Shown: in pieces, positions 63,541 to 64,000 of the stretch
Position numbering within the stretch: position 1 is the first letter of the stretch
Layout: each line of letters begins with the position of its first letter
Source of the DNA: Diphasiastrum complanatum
Lineage: Eukaryota; Streptophyta; Lycopodiopsida; Lycopodiales; Lycopodiaceae
Direction of reading: 5' to 3'
Length of the DNA stretch: 64,000 nt
NCBI GenBank assembly: GCA_029204225.1
Contig: CM055096.1
Location: 70,079,444-70,143,443, forward strand
Translations under genes and position numbers: made by a program
Notes under the pieces: model-generated
Seen by the model: only the letters and a program-made list of their open reading frames with translations
Told to the model about the DNA's origin: nothing
Databases searched by the model: none

Positions 63541-64000
63541 GCCATGAAGACTTAGGGCATCTTTCCCATGTGGACAGTCCTCCCACCTCTCTTCTCATGT
63601 AGTATAACTTAGTATAACTCTACACCACCTTTTCCTTTTTCATTGCAATGGGTTAAACAGGCAATGTTATAATCTCCACCCAAATGCCTAAAAGCTAGGA
63701 TCAGCTGATGGGTCGTTCTCGATGGGAATTACAAATATGTGTTTACCATGGAAGCCTTGAATCGGTTGTGGGGTCCTTATATTGGTTGGTTGGAGAGGCC
63801 ATGCACCTAGTGAGTGGGAACATGTTAACAAGTGAGGGTCAAGGGCGGGGCTCATCAAGTTGTGCTGATGTCAGCATGAGATGCGCAGTCAAAGTTTTAC
63901 ATTTGAAGTGTGTCTTATGAACTTGAACATGGAAATTTATGGAAAGGCTCCTCACAAAGTTCATAGTTGAAAAGGGGTCCCAAATTATGTGGATGGCCAC
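63541..64000. other. Right edge, nothing identified
   Basis: No supported feature; a 70-codon plus-strand frame (63708-63920) has no recognisable domain. Confidence 0.35.

Overview
Nuclear DNA of a land plant. The evidence is one spliced plant gene, IBR5 (a dual-specificity protein phosphatase of auxin and ABA signalling), embedded in degenerate Ty1/copia and Ty3/gypsy LTR retrotransposons, long dinucleotide microsatellites and AT-rich spacer. The very large, transposon-filled first intron suggests a TE-rich genome (fern, lycophyte, gymnosperm or similar), but that is only a guess; the species cannot be told from the sequence.

Layout. 1-3480: 3' part of a gag-protease-only Ty3-type element with its 3' LTR. 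3481-7648: two further LTRs of the same family in inverted orientation, facing each other across 1.8 kb of non-coding element interior. 7650-8454: broken copia gag (-). 8490-12905: copia material (+): a 398-codon ORF built from a ~680-bp tandem duplication, an LTR with a PPT on one side and a tRNA-iMet primer site on the other, then a broken gag/protease. 12897-13660: AT-rich ~200-bp tandem array. 16563-28657: the IBR5 gene on the minus strand, five exons, 267 codons. Its 10.4-kb intron 1 holds copia and gypsy fragments, a GAACCGT-rich foldback element and an internally deleted copia element.

28658-40960: IBR5 upstream region, microsatellites, spacer and two minus-strand LTR-like segments. 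40961-47118: a complete, evidently young copia element with 682-bp LTRs that differ at 2 positions and an uninterrupted 1322-aa polyprotein. 47119-59475: a mosaic of broken copia and gypsy pieces, including an LTR carrying a 169-bp CT tract, a minus-strand gypsy gag-PR-RT with damaged active sites, a broken copia element with a 26-bp-arm palindrome in gag, and a fourth partial LTR of the first family. 59476-64000: two minisatellites, AT-rich spacer and a GC-rich patch near 63 kb.

Only IBR5 is a convincing host gene and only the element at 40961-47118 looks competent for transposition; all other coding fragments are retroelement relics. I found no tRNA or rRNA gene, no CRISPR array and no clear new multi-gene system. 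The most interesting points are the IBR5 gene architecture, the duplicated copia-derived ORF at 8.6-9.8 kb, the inverted LTR pair, and the palindromic mutation at 57.1 kb.
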